From Myotis daubentonii (taxonomy: Eukaryota > Chordata > Mammalia > Chiroptera > Vespertilionidae), in the NCBI RefSeq assembly GCF_963259705.1, contig NC_081842.1, positions 64,058,787-64,122,786 of the forward strand: 64,000 nt of DNA, in the 5' to 3' direction. The translations under genes were made by a program, and so were the position numbers. Positions 11,946 to 23,018 of the stretch are shown piece after piece (position 1 is the stretch's first letter; every line of letters starts with the position of its first letter). The notes beneath the pieces are model-generated. The model was not told the DNA's origin, searched no databases, and was given only the letters and a program-made list of their open reading frames with translations.

Positions 11946-12002
11946 AGCAAACACATTTTTAAAAATAAAACAATATTAGATCTAGATGGATCTTAAATAT
12001 TA

Positions 12003-12192
12003 TCTCTTATATAAAAGGCCCATGGCCATCACGTGGTAACACTGTCACGACCAAATGAGCAGCAGCTCTCGCAGCGGGCAGGACACAAGCTACTAGCAGC
12101 AGAGAGCTACGAGTGGCGGAGGGCGGGGAGGCCAGCTGAGGGAGGCAGAAGCGAGCTACTTGCGCAAAAAATTCTGCATGCTGGGCCTCTAG
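12003..12192 (+). mobile_element. Short HeliBat Helitron (190 bp)
   Basis: It starts TC at 12003 after an A and ends CTAG (12189-12192) before a T. The 5' end reads TCTCTTATATAAAAGG. The terminal hairpin (gcgcaaaaaattctgcatgc) is degenerate. Nonautonomous, with no coding content. Confidence 0.85.
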
Positions 12193-15013
12193 TGCAGTTA
12201 TAAGAGCGTTAGCTCACCCTTGATCACAAACCCTGTGAGAGAGAAATAGAATGACTACTATGACTTAGGCCCTGTGGCTGCCTTTCTTGTCCTATGCTGC
12301 CCATGTCTCTCATTTCATTAGCTTACAGTAAAATGCTCCCCTGGGCTTATCTATATTTTATACGTATTTTGGTATTTTGAAATGTCTGATTTGAAATTAA
12401 ACACAAATTCAACATGGAATGGGCTTTCTCTCTTTCTCTCCCTTCCTATTTAACATCCAGAAGGCCCTTTACTTTGTCAAAATGAAGAGATGGCATCTTA
12501 AATGTAAACGTTTTGAGGGAAGTAGAGCTATTGAAGCATATTTAAGGCATGTTTTTTTGGAAAAGAGTAGTCCAACTTTCAATTGAAGAAAGTTTTTGAA
12601 TGACCCTTCAGAGTTTCTGTCATTTGCCATTATGTGCTGTTCTTATTCAAACCAGCAATCCCTGTGTACAATCCTACATAATGGCTTGATTTTCAAGAGG
12701 ATAAAGGGAAAATGGCTTGCCCTCAGTGGTGCACTGTTCAGAGCCATTTCATCATTCCCTTCATTCTTCTAAAGAGAAAGACCAATACTTTCCAATTTCT
12801 GAGAATCCAACAATCTAGTCCAAATGGCTATATGAAAATGGCACTTGGCTTGCCCTTTCTGGATCATCCCTCTTGTCCTAAATGAGAAAAACAAAACAAA
12901 ACAAAACAAAAAACTGCTTGCTCTCTGTGCTGATTCAACTACAGGAGACACTGATGAGCAAGCCTTGATATTTGCTTTCACAAACACATGAAGCCATATT
13001 TACACATTAGCAGGATTATGAGGTTCCTAGAGATCATTTGTGCTTGAAGATAATCGTGGCTTACTTTTAAGGCCAATTTTGACTTGCTTTCAATTCTTTC
13101 TACTTGCCTGCCCTCATTCAGATGTTAAGCCTTCTTGTTTCTCTTCATTACCTATTTTTTCTTTTACTTTATGTCATCCCAGATATTTAAAGTACAGTGA
13201 GAGATTTTTAACTATTAATAATATTAAAACCTTAAAAGCGTCACTCTTATCCTACATAATACTGCTACTTTTTTTTTCATAAACATCACCAATCATGTAA
13301 TTTGTTCTCAAAAATATTTTATGATCTTTTGTTACCCTTCATTAACTTTTAAATGAAGTACAAATTTAACCTGGTATTCAAGGTTTTTCATAACAAAATT
13401 TATCTCCAATCTTATTTTATTCTATCCCATCTATGTATACTTGATCTGCTTCCCAGCTGGCCTATAAAGTGTTTCCTGGGTCCCAATCAATGTTTTCGAT
13501 TGCTTTTGTGATTTCCACTGTCTAAAGGACTTCTTCTCAACCGGTAAAATTTCACCTTTCAAGATCCAGTCTAAAGCCATATCTGCCAGACAACCATTTC
13601 TTCTGTCCCTTCTTTTCTTCTTTCCATGAGCAATACACTTTTATTGATGAAGTGCTGTTATGTTAGGTAGAGCATTAGTTGCTAGAAATACAATGGTGAG
13701 CAATTTAGCAATAGGAGTTTTGTGCCTTCAGGATTCTTAAGCCCAAGAAGAGGTGAATTAGTAGCAAAATAATGTGCAAAAGGTGCTGTAATGGAGAAAC
13801 CATAAGGTTCTATGGGGACACATAGAAAGGAACTTAGCCCAGTTTTAAGCAATGTCAGAAGGATTCTAAGAAAAAGTAACATATATGCCAAGGCAGAAAT
13901 AAGAATCCAACAAATGTCAGGATGATGACTAGGAAGAGGAAAGAAGTTTCCATGCACATGGAAAACTTGTATCAAAGGTGAGAAAAGGCAAATGATATTT
14001 GAGGAGTACACAGAATTTACAAATAATCTTAGCATAGAACAAGTCAAAGAAATGATGAAAGCTGACATTGAGAGGAAAGTAGGTGCTTATAATAGTTGTT
14101 ATCAAATTATAATAGGAGGCTTATCTAGCAAGAAAACAAATTTACAAAAAAAAAGAAAGCAAGGAGATATAGTTTGTAAATTTAGATTTGAGAATCTTCA
14201 GTATACTGATGGAGTGTGATATCACACAAGATGAGTATGTAGATGTGAGAACCTAAAACATAACCCTGAAGAATACCAATATTTAAAGTACAAGTAGTCT
14301 AAGCAGAAATAGCTGGAGAAGTGAAAGAAAAAACCAGAAGAATATGCTAGCACATCAGTCAGCAAGAAATAAGGCAAAGCTGATCAATAGAGTTGAATGT
14401 TCCTAAGAAGCTATGTAAGATAAGGAATGAGAAGTGCCCATTGAATTTAGCCAATAGGCAATCTCTGGGAACTCTGGCAAAACATTTTCAATGGAGTCTT
14501 GGGGGCAGAAAAAGACTGTTTGGGGTTAAAATGTGAGTGTGAGGTGAGGTGGTAAAATGTTGGGTCCACAACTGAGATCTATTACAAGATTGGCTTTGAA
14601 GGAGTAAAAAAGGACATTGGTAGCCAAAGGTAAATATGGGCTCAAGAAAAGATCTTTTAAATTATGAAAGAGAAAATATGTTTCCATAGTACAGAGAAAG
14701 GTCAAAATTAAAAATACAGAACAGAGAAAACTCTTGTTAAGTAAGTTCCTGAGAAGAAGATAAGGTATAGTAAAGCATTAGTCTCAGACAGGAAGCTAAT
14801 TAAGTTTTTGTAGCAACAGGAAAGAAAGAAGGTTAGATGCATATTCCTAGTATGTGATGTACAGGTTTGGGGGCAGGGAGTTGGGGGAACTTCCTACACG
14901 ATGGCTTATACTCTCCAGATTTGCATAAATTTCACTTTTGACCTCCTTTAGCACTTGTCCCCTCATCTCATAGGTTTTTGGTGTACTTATTCTATCTCAG
15001 CCAGATTATTGGT
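12193..15013. other. Unassigned sequence with an AAAAC array and an ancient-repeat-like tract
   Basis: An (AAAAC)n run lies at about 12886-12913. About 13650-14560 is purine-rich and resembles diffuse ancient repeat sequence; its frames (13682-14068, 13992-14219) overlap antisense and show no domain. I see no gene. Confidence 0.4.
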
Positions 15014-15517
15014 CAGCGCTATTTAATAAAAATATAATGTGAAACACATATATAATTTAAAATTTTCTAGTAGCCACATTAAGAAATGTTTAGGAGATTA
15101 AAAATGGCAGCAGAGTAAATGGATGCTCCCAGGAACAAACAGGAATTACAAATAAAATACAGAAAAACGTCCTGAATAATCAACGGGAAACTTGCAGGAG
15201 AGAACTCTGATACCCGAGGACTGAAAGTGGAGACCATTAGAAACTGATTTATTTTGTATATTGTAAAAAATAAAATAATAAAAAATAAATGTTTAAAAAA
15301 AGGAAATTGATATTAATATATTTTATTACATCAAATGTATCTAAAATATAATTCAACATATAATCTACATAAAATTAATGGAATGTTCACATCCTATTTT
15401 TTGTACTGATATTTAAAATCTGATGTATATTTACCATTATATTAAATCTTAACACAGACCAGCCAAATTTTAAGTGTTCAGTAGTCACATTTGACTAGTG
15501 ACTATTGTATTGGACAG
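15014..15517 (+). mobile_element. hAT-Charlie MITE (MER33/MER58-like), interrupted
   Basis: It starts CAGCGCT(at) and runs through aatataatgtgaaacacatat and ttttctagtagccacatt, ending cacatttgactagtgac ... ttggacag. These are landmarks of an ancient hAT-Charlie nonautonomous element shared across placental mammals. The right inverted repeat is incomplete. A 194-bp insert with its own duplication splits it (15093-15286). Confidence 0.7.
15093..15286 (+). mobile_element. Short L1-like retro-insert: L1 5' start joined to an A-rich tail
   Basis: The insert is bounded by AAATGTTTA at 15084-15092 and 15287-15295 and ends in an A-rich tail, the hallmarks of L1-mediated insertion. Its start (ggagattaaaaatggcagca) looks like an L1-type 5' UTR start with a YY1-like atggc core, and its last 60 bp look like an L1 3' end. 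Everything between those ends is missing. Confidence 0.6.
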
Positions 15518-16125
15518 TAAAGACATAGATGTTAAGTACCATGAACGAAGATACTCCCATCCAACTCCAATATCTTGCTCAATTAATGGTTGTTGAATTA
15601 GAACTCTGTAAAATAAAAACATCTATTAAAGTCATCATAGGACATCCAAGAATTTACTAAAGAATATTTCATTGATACAATAAGTAAAAATCAGCAGTGC
15701 TTATAAGGCTGGAAAAGCCATGTTTTTCTCCTCAAAAGCCTTTGGGACACTGAGCTAACCTTTTTTTGTTTGTTTGTTTTAATCTTTACTGTTGAGATTA
15801 TTACAAATGTCCCTCTTTTTTCCCCTCATAGCTCCTCTCCACCCAGTTACAGCCCCACCCTAGGCCTTTGCCCCCCTAATGTCTGGATCTATAGGTAATG
15901 CATATATGTATATAAGATCTTTGTTAATCTCTTCCTGCCCCCTTCCCTCTGAGATTTGTCAGTCTGTTCCAGTTCCATGCCTCTGATTCTATTTTATTTA
16001 ACAGTTTATTATGTTTATTAGATTTCTATTTATTTGATTCTTAGATTCAATTGTTGAAAGATATGTATTTGTTGCCCCTTTGTTGTTCAGATTTTTTATC
16101 TTTTTTATTTTTCTTCCTCCTCTTC

Positions 16126-16991
16126 TTAAAGAATACCCTTCAGCATTTCATATAATACTGGTTTGGTGGTGATCAACTCTTTTAGCTTTTTTGTGTCTGT
16201 GAAGCTCTTTATCTGACCTTCAATTATGAATGATAGCCTTGCTGGATAAAATAATCTTGGTTGTAGGTTCTTGGCATTCATCGCTTTGAATATTTCTTGC
16301 CATTCTCTTCTGGCCTGCAAAGTTTTTGTTGGGAAATCAGCTGACAGTCCTATGGGTATTCCCTTGTAGGTAACTGAGTTTCTTTCTCTTGCTGCTTTTA
16401 AGATTCTCTCTTTGTCTTTTGCTATTGGCATTTTAGTTATGATGTGTCTTCGTGTGGTCCTCTTTGGATTCCTTTTGTTTGGGGTTCTCTGCACTTCCTG
16501 GACTTGTAAGTCTATTTCTTTTCCAGGTAGGGGAAGTTTTCTGTCATTATTTCTTCAAATAGGTTTTCAATATCTTGCTCTCTCTCTTCTTCTGGCACCC
16601 CTATAAGTCTGATGTTGGTACGCTTGAAGCTGTCCCAGAGGCTCCTTATACTATCTTCGTATTTTCGGATTCTTTTTTCATTTTGCTTTTCTGGTTGGGT
16701 GTTTTTTGCTTCTTCGCATTTCAAATCTTTGACTTGATTCTTGTGCTCCTCTGGTCTGCTGTTGGGAGTCTGTATAATGTTCTTTATTTCAGTCAGTGTA
16801 TGCTTAATTTCTAGTTGGTCCTTTATCATAACATGGAGGGTTTCATTAGATTTCTTGTACATCTCATTAAGTTTATCGGCAGTCTCTAGAAGACTCTTGA
16901 AAGACCTCAAAAGTGTGGTTTTGAATTCTATATCCAGCAGCCTGCTTTCCTCCAGTTCTGTAATTTGTATCCTGTTTCTTTGTCTCTGCAT
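16126..16991 (-). pseudogene. L1/HAL1 ORF1 RNA-binding protein, one frameshift
   Basis: ORF1p is the trimeric RNA-binding chaperone of L1-type elements and packages their RNA. The minus strand from 16991 gives about 160 codons: a basic start, a coiled-coil-like stretch (LLETADKLNEMYKKSNETLH, then IKHTLTEIKNI) and the start of the RRM-like domain (NIRLIGVPEEE). After a frameshift near 16512, a second frame at 16494-16126 gives the C-terminal half with QRTPNKRNPKRTTRRHI, TLQARREW and FYPARLSFI, typical of ORF1p C-terminal domains. The total of about 285 residues is close to family length. The 3' UTR follows directly with no ORF2. It is inactive as read because of the shift. Confidence 0.88.
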
Positions 16992-17733
16992 TTTTTATGC
17001 TTCGCTGTGTCGATAGAGTGGCTTTCTGTGCTAAGTGTCCCAATTACCTGAGGTAGACACTCTTGTTGCACCCCCTTGTGGTCTTTGTGCGCAGTCTTGT
17101 TGTAGCTAAGCCTTGATTGTTGGATGTAACACTGGGAGGGATTTGACCTCCAGGCCAACTGGCTGTGAGAATCAGCTGTGTCTGCAGTGGGAGAACTTCT
17201 GTCCTCTAGGGAGGTGCTAATCTAGCCTTTGCCTGAGGCTATCCCGCAAATGCCTCTGTGCAGGGCTTGGGCGGGGTGGGTCCCAAGGATCAACAGGGTG
17301 GGCAGAGCGAGAAGTTATGGCTGTTCTCAGTCCCGTCCCCAGAGGCTCTGCCTCTCAGTGTCCCAGCAACCGCTGCAAACCTCGGAGAGAAAGCTGCCCT
17401 CGAGTTCTGACTGATGCCAGACAGTCCCACTTCTCCCATTTGAGTCTGGGTCCCTAGAGACTCGCCTGGAAATGGAGCTCAGAGCCTGAGACTCCCTCCC
17501 GATTGAAACAGACAGCCGCACCCTCAGCCGCCAGCCCGCTCTGTGTGCACCTCCGCACCTTAGTATTTCACTTCTGCACTGCACCTCCTCTGAGTCTCGG
17601 TATGCTTTTCTCTTTCCTTCTAGTTGTGGAATTTCCACTCAGCCAGCCATCCTGTGGTTCTGGGTGATGTCCGTTCCATCTTTTAGTTGTATTTTTGAAG
17701 TGGTTGTGCAAGGCAGCAATCGCCGGTGTTTAC

Positions 17734-18039
17734 CTATGCTGCCATCTTGGTTTCTGCTTCCTCATATTTCAAGTCAGTGATTTCATTCTCAGGATTCTCC
17801 AGTCTACTGTTGAATCCCTGTATATTATGTTTTATTTCAGTCAGTGTATGCTTAATTTCTGACTGGTCCTTTTCCATGTGTTTGGCCTTCTCACTAAGAT
17901 CCTTGAAAGTCTCACTAAGTCCCTTAGAGGTTTCTAGAAGATTCTTGAATAACCTTATAACTGTGGTTTTGAACTCTATATCCAGTAGTTTTCTTTCTTC
18001 CACTTCTTTCATTTTTGACATGTTTCTTTGTCTCCACAT
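17734..18039 (-). pseudogene. Truncated L1/HAL1 ORF1 N-terminus (upstream module)
   Basis: About 100 codons resemble the first third of the downstream ORF1: RKLLDIEFKTT, then a coiled coil with IKHTLTEIKHNI and a DLKYEEAE motif. The frame then runs into the next 5' UTR and stops after a few codons. It is related to the 16991 copy but clearly diverged from it, so the two modules come from different subfamily members rather than a recent duplication. Confidence 0.82.
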
Positions 18040-19495
18040 TTTGGCTGCTTCTCTGTGTTTGTTTCTATGTAATGGGTAGCTGCTAAGTCTCCTTGAGTTG
18101 ATAGAGTGGCCTTGTGTGATAGGTGTCCTATAGGCCCCAGTGGCTCAGCCTTCCCAGTCACCTGAGGTGGACACTCTTGGTGCACCCCTATGTGAGCAGT
18201 GTGCACAGTCTTATTGTAGTTAAGCCTTGACTGCTCTTTGTATCACTGGGAGGAATTGACCTCAAGGCCAATTGGCTGTGAGGACCAGCTGTGTCTACAA
18301 TGGAAGAGCTGCTGTGTAGGAGACACCCTTATGAGGCAGGATTTGCTTCAGTGGGGCTTTGGTGCTCACTGAGTCTCCCTCTTGAGTGTGTCACTTATGG
18401 ATGTGAAGAGTTGTAATCTGGTATGGTCTCACACTGACCACTGGGTACACTGACTCTTGGGTCTCCAGGGAGGTGGAAAGTCAGCCACTGCCTGGGGCTA
18501 CCCAACAGGAGCTACAGAGAGATCTGCAGGTTCCTCCTTTTTGTATAGGGTTTGGAAATGCCCAGACAAGTCTCAGCTGTGAAGCAAGGCAGACTGGTTC
18601 TGGTGCCAGTCTTGGTCCTTTTATTGATAGGTTTGTGGCTCCCTGACCAGCTTCAGCTTATTTGACAGGTTTTAGCCTGAGCAAGGACAGGCTATTCATA
18701 TGAAAAAGTTGCTGCAGGCAGCTTGGGTGGGGTTGTAAGTTGGATGGGGTGGGGTCTCAGGGAATCACTGGGGTGGAGCAAACAGAAATGGCTGCCAGCA
18801 AGCCCTCCTAGCATAGGAACAATGACCACTGAGAGCACCTCTGTCTTGGAGAAAGCAATCCCCGAGTTCCAGCCATGATGCCAGACAGCCCAGTTTCTCC
18901 TCGTATGTGTCTGCATCCCCCAGAGCCTCGCCTGACACTGGAGCTCAGAGGAAGCAGGAACTTGTAAGTTCAGTTGGTGAGGCCAGCCTTTTATGAGGAA
19001 TAGCTGGGTCTCCAGAAGCCTCTGTGTCATTGATCCCCAATCCACACTGGTTTTTACAGCCTGTAGTTCTTACTTCCTGTACGGACTTCTTTTCCCAGCT
19101 CTGGGACTCTGGGCTGGGGGTTTGGTTTGGGGCTGGGACCCCTTGCTCCTCCAGATGGCCTCTCCAGAGATAATCTCTCTCCTAATCAGAAAAACAGTCT
19201 ACGTGGGTGCTGGACCAGTCAGTTTTGAGCCTCCGCATCTCCTACCAGTCTCAGTGTGCTTTCTTCTTTACTTCTCTAGTTGTAGTACTTCCATTCAGCC
19301 AGCTTTCTGGCAGTTCTGGATGATGGTTGTTATGCATTTTAATTGTAATTTTGATGTGGTTGGTGGGAAGCAGCCAGTATAGGTGTTTGCCTATGCTGCC
19401 ATCTTGGTTCTCTGAGCTAATCTTTTATTAAAGAAAATGCTATTTTAATTTGAGCAATTTAGATGGCATTAGGCAACATTGTGCCCATTTCAGAT

Positions 19496-19952
19496 TGTGG
19501 AGAGCAGCTACAGTGTTTGGACAGGTTCAAGCCTCATACTAACAAGAGGGCACAGTCCTCTCATGGCCACGTGCAAGTCCCAGCTTGGAGGGCAGAGCCC
19601 TCCCAGCACGATCATAGCCAACAGCTATAGTTGTAAGCTTGAACCTATCTATGGTCTGAACATGCGGCCCCACATGCCTGAGTGGTGTGGGCTTGATAGA
19701 GTTCAGGTGCATGTAATTGAGTAGGATCGAAACCCATGAGAAATTTGTAAACATCTTGACCATGCCCTAACTTTGCCTCATGGAATCTGGCTATAAAATA
19801 AAGACACAGCTTGTAGTCCGTGGCACTGTCTCTCTCCATCAGAGAGAGCAGCATCCCGCTGAGACCCAGCTTTCATTCTCTTGTCTGTTTTTTCTCAATC
19901 CTTCACTGCCCCCACTAGGACTCACCAAATTTGGCTGAGCTGGCACGGCACA
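19496..19952 (+). mobile_element. Class II (ERVK/betaretrovirus-like) LTR
   Basis: The block runs from TGTGGAGAGC to GGCACA (457 bp). It contains an overlapping TATA/polyadenylation-like TATAAAATAAAG at 19792-19803 and a pyrimidine-rich U5-like part. It is followed directly by a lysine-tRNA-type primer binding site, which makes this a 5' LTR. The six bases before it are ttcaga. The internal retroviral genes and the 3' LTR are not in the window, so it is a broken provirus end. Confidence 0.75.
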
Positions 19953-19953
19953 T

Positions 19954-19973
19954 AAGGTGCCCAATGTGGGGCT
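19954..19973 (+). other. Lysine-tRNA-type primer binding site
   Basis: The sequence aaggtgcccaatgtggggct closely matches the lysine-type primer binding site of class II endogenous retroviruses. It lies one base after the LTR end. It marks where reverse transcription of the ancestral element was primed. Confidence 0.72.
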
Positions 19974-20487
19974 GAATATGCCACGGCCATGCCAGCCCAC
20001 CACATCAAATAAGTTGCTATCCTTCTGCTTTTCCAGAAGAGATTCTGATTCCATGAGTATAAATTAATACAGGATTCTCCTGATTTGGAATTAGAGCAAT
20101 GACCTTTACCATCTTCCAGACAGGTGGTTGGTCTGGATTCATGGAGGGACTGAAGAGCTGAGGGCTTCTCACTATTGTCTAGCCACACGCAGAAAGTAAA
20201 TAATCATCAAAGAGTTTCTTTCCTCTACAAAGTCCTTGTGCAGATGGAAATCTACTTTTTCTTAGAGATACAGCTCCTGATAGTGCCAAGTGTGCTACAC
20301 AAATAAATGAGTCATAGAATCATAGAATTTAGAATTGGAAGGAAACTTAAAAATCATCTTATTCACAGTTCTACACACTTCTGTACCAAGTTCTTATTTT
20401 ACAAGTGAGGAAGTTGTCATAACAGTGCATTTCTACTGATACTGAAAGCAAAATTGAGCTCTTGTATTAAGATTTTCCCTAGGGGCA
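19974..20487. other. ERV leader remnant followed by unassigned sequence
   Basis: The first 50-100 bp probably belong to the ERV leader; no gag-like frame is visible. About 20310-20425 (agaatcatagaatttagaattgg) resembles an ancient SINE-like mammalian repeat that I cannot name. Confidence 0.4.
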
Positions 20488-20612
20488 CTAGAAGATGGCC
20501 ATCAATGAAGTAGGAAGCAGGCTGTCACCAAACACCAAGTCTTCTGATGCCTTAATCTTGGACTTCCCAGCACCCAGAAATGTGAGAAATAATTTTTTGT
20601 TGTTTAAACAAA
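20488..20612 (+). repeat. MLT1-type LTR 3' fragment
   Basis: The run cttaatcttggacttcccag, cacccagaaatgtgagaaata and ttgttgtttaaac matches the 3' third of MaLR MLT1 LTRs. Only about 125 bp remain. Confidence 0.6.
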
Positions 20613-22323
20613 CAAATAAAAAGAAAAGATTTTCCCTAGAAACACATTTTCTGTAAAAATGTGATCAGACACTTCAGAGTAATTATTGGACATGTGGCTT
20701 TTGTATAGACCTCTGATTTATTTTTTAAAAAATCACTCTTCATAGATTATCTTCCTCTAAATAGTTACATTTTATGTATTCTTGAAGTCTTGAATGTGTC
20801 CCTTTAAATGGGTTCTCCCATTTATTTTAAATTTCCTAAAATAAAAAAGATCCCTGCTATATATTGGCTTCTTTGTCAGTTCCTGCCACTGTACTCCCAG
20901 CGATGGCTACCGAAGAGCTCCCAACAGATTTCTCAGCTTTGCCTAATTCCTAAATCATTAAGATTCAGGCCTGGTGGTATATTAGAAACTAATTCTCTAC
21001 CAGCAGGAATGAGGAAATTAGTCTGTAGTCCTATGCCAGGTGTCCCTTTTTCCCAAGGACTGCATCAGCACCATGCTTTCTTTCTCTCATCATTTCTCCT
21101 CCCTTTCCTCGGCATTTCCATTGCATTCTACTGAGCCACCTGCCCCTCTGGGTCCCTGGCCATAAACCCCAAGCCCAAACCCAGTTGTCTAGGGCTCTGA
21201 GTTTCCTTCTAGCTCCTGCAGATCTCATCCTCCAGGCTCTAATTCCTGTTCCCAGCATTGTCATTCACTGGCTGCTTTCCTGCTTAATTTCCAGTGGAAC
21301 TCCCTGATGTTACGAGGCTCAGTTCCCTCACCTACTTCCAGGTGTAGAGCCAATCCTTGTGTTAAACTCCCTTGTTGCTCTTCCTTTAAATCAGACCTTT
21401 TGGAAAGCTGGCCAAAACCTAGAGGATCACCTGCATTACTCTGCATCTAACAATTTGGACTTTAGGCTCTCTTCTCTCAGAGTTATCACATCTCCCCTAG
21501 GATTGTGCCTCTGAATCTAAATTACCTTGTTGCCAGATAGCTTCCTCTTCTCCACTCCTCCACCATAAGGCCCCGTATGCTTTGGGCTAAAGTTATGTAG
21601 ACTGTCAAATTCTGGCTAATTTTAAGAAACAGAATAATAAATATATATTTGTGTTATACCATCTCATTTCAGTGGGTACCAGGAGTCTTTCTGAGGGGTT
21701 TTTATATTTTTGGTGTCTTTGATGGCTATCTTACTAAGAAAATTAATCATCTATCAATTTCAAACATCTAATTTAAAAGGCACTGTCAAAACTTTGGCTG
21801 TGGTGTAGCATCTCATAAAGATGAGAAAAGAGATTCTAATGCTGTCAGTTCTGCTTATGTGGAAACCCACAGATACTCAGGTGGTTGAGTAAGAATGGAA
21901 ACATGTCATATAGTACTGTTGACTGTTTCTTTTGATTTTACTGTGTTGTGTTTTTTTTTCTGCTTTTGAGATGCTAAGAAGAAATCCACAGTAGGAAATC
22001 AAGACAGAATTTTTAGGCATGGGCAGTCACTATTACCAGGACTGTGTACACTAGGTATATTAGCCTGTGGAGACTTTGTCATATAGTAGGTTGCAGGGGG
22101 AAATGTGTTTATATAGCCATCTTGAAAATTATCAGACAATATATCCCTTGAAAGCTATCATATAAAATAAAACATTAAGAAGAAAAGGTATGTATGGGGT
22201 TTTATGCTGTCCTAGCATTACAACTCCAACCAATCATTCTGCAGCATGTGCCCCTCCCTCTTTCCTTTCTGTCTTTGTAAAAGTTGTACAGCCTGATAGT
22301 TGGTTAGAACTTGGAGAGTCACA
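20613..22323. other. Unassigned sequence
   Basis: No repeat or exon that I can defend. Frames at 20808-21134 and 21031-21446 lie on opposite strands and lack recognisable domains. Confidence 0.45.
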
Positions 22324-22331
22324 GCCTGATG

Positions 22332-22543
22332 CAGTGGTTCTCAACCTTCTGGCCCTTTAAATACAGTTCCTCATGTTGTGACCCAACCATAAAATTATTT
22401 TCGTTGCTACTTCATAACTGTAATGTTTCTGCTATTATGAATCGTAATGGAAATATCTGATATGCAGGATGGTCTTAGGTGACCCCTGTGAAAGGGTCGT
22501 TCGACCGCCAAAGGGGTCGCGACCCACAGGTTGAGAACCGCTG
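22332..22543. mobile_element. SPIN/URR1-like hAT MITE (212 bp)
   Basis: Inverted ends CAGTGGTTCTCAACCTTCTG and (reverse) CAGCGGTTCTCAACCTGTGG are flanked by a perfect 8-bp hAT target duplication, GCCTGATG at 22324-22331 and 22544-22551. The interior (cgttgctacttcataactgt) matches the rodent URR1 type rather than the standard SPIN interior. Nonautonomous. Confidence 0.9.
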
Positions 22544-22663
22544 GCCTGATGGAACACTGAGTTGGAGAGTGTGGATGAAAATGTCATCCTACAGGCTGCT
22601 GCTCCCTAGCCTGTGAGCACCAAACTACTTGCATGAAATTAAAACTAGTTTGTTATAAGAAAA

Positions 22664-23018
22664 CTAGGGATCCCCTCAGCCCAGCCTGCACCCTCTCCAA
22701 TCTGGGACCCCTTGGGGGCTGTCGAACATCTCTTTCACAATCCAGGATCACTGGCTCCTAACTGCTCACCTGCCTGCCTGCCTGATTGCCCCTAACTGCC
22801 CCCCCCACTGGCCTGGTTGCACCTAATTGCCCCCCACTGGCCTGGTCACCCCTCACTGCCTCCCCCTGCTGGCCTGGTCACCCCCAATCCCCCCCAGGCC
22901 TGGTTGCCCCATGTAGCCTGCTGCTCAGTCATTTGGTCACCCCCCACTAACCCCCCTGCTGGCTTAGTTGCCCCACACAGCCTGTTAGGTTGCAATGGCC
23001 ACTTAGGCTTTTATTAAA
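22664..23018 (-). mobile_element. HeliBat Helitron with a damaged 3' end
   Basis: CTAG at 22664-22667 is followed directly by ggatcccctcagcccagcctg, so the terminal hairpin is lost. The rest has the C-rich cctggtcacccc units of HeliBat and a 5' end near ggcttttattaaaaaatcc. The 8.5-kb-distant copy at 31767 and the copy at 39579 keep the hairpin. Confidence 0.75.

Larger units (their letters stand above)
15765..19412 (-). mobile_element. Composite half-L1 (HAL1-like) with two 5' UTR/ORF1 modules
   Basis: This is one 3.65-kb minus-strand block bounded by tgagctaacctttt (15751-15764) and tgagctaatctttt (19413-19426), a 14-bp target duplication with one mismatch. In element order it holds 5' UTR 2 (19412 to about 18040), an ORF1 N-terminal part (18039-17734), a second 5' UTR (about 17750-16992), a full-length but frameshifted ORF1 (16991-16126), and about 360 bp of 3' UTR with an A-rich tail at 15765. 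There is no ORF2, as in half-L1 elements. Both 5' UTRs begin with the same motif, seen on plus as ctatgctgccatcttggtt at 17737 and 19391. The target reads like an AT/AAAA L1-endonuclease nick. Confidence 0.82.

Noticed and set aside
16741..17016. Plus-strand Ser/Leu-rich frames across the half-L1
   Set aside because: They are antisense shadows of ORF1 and its 5' UTR.
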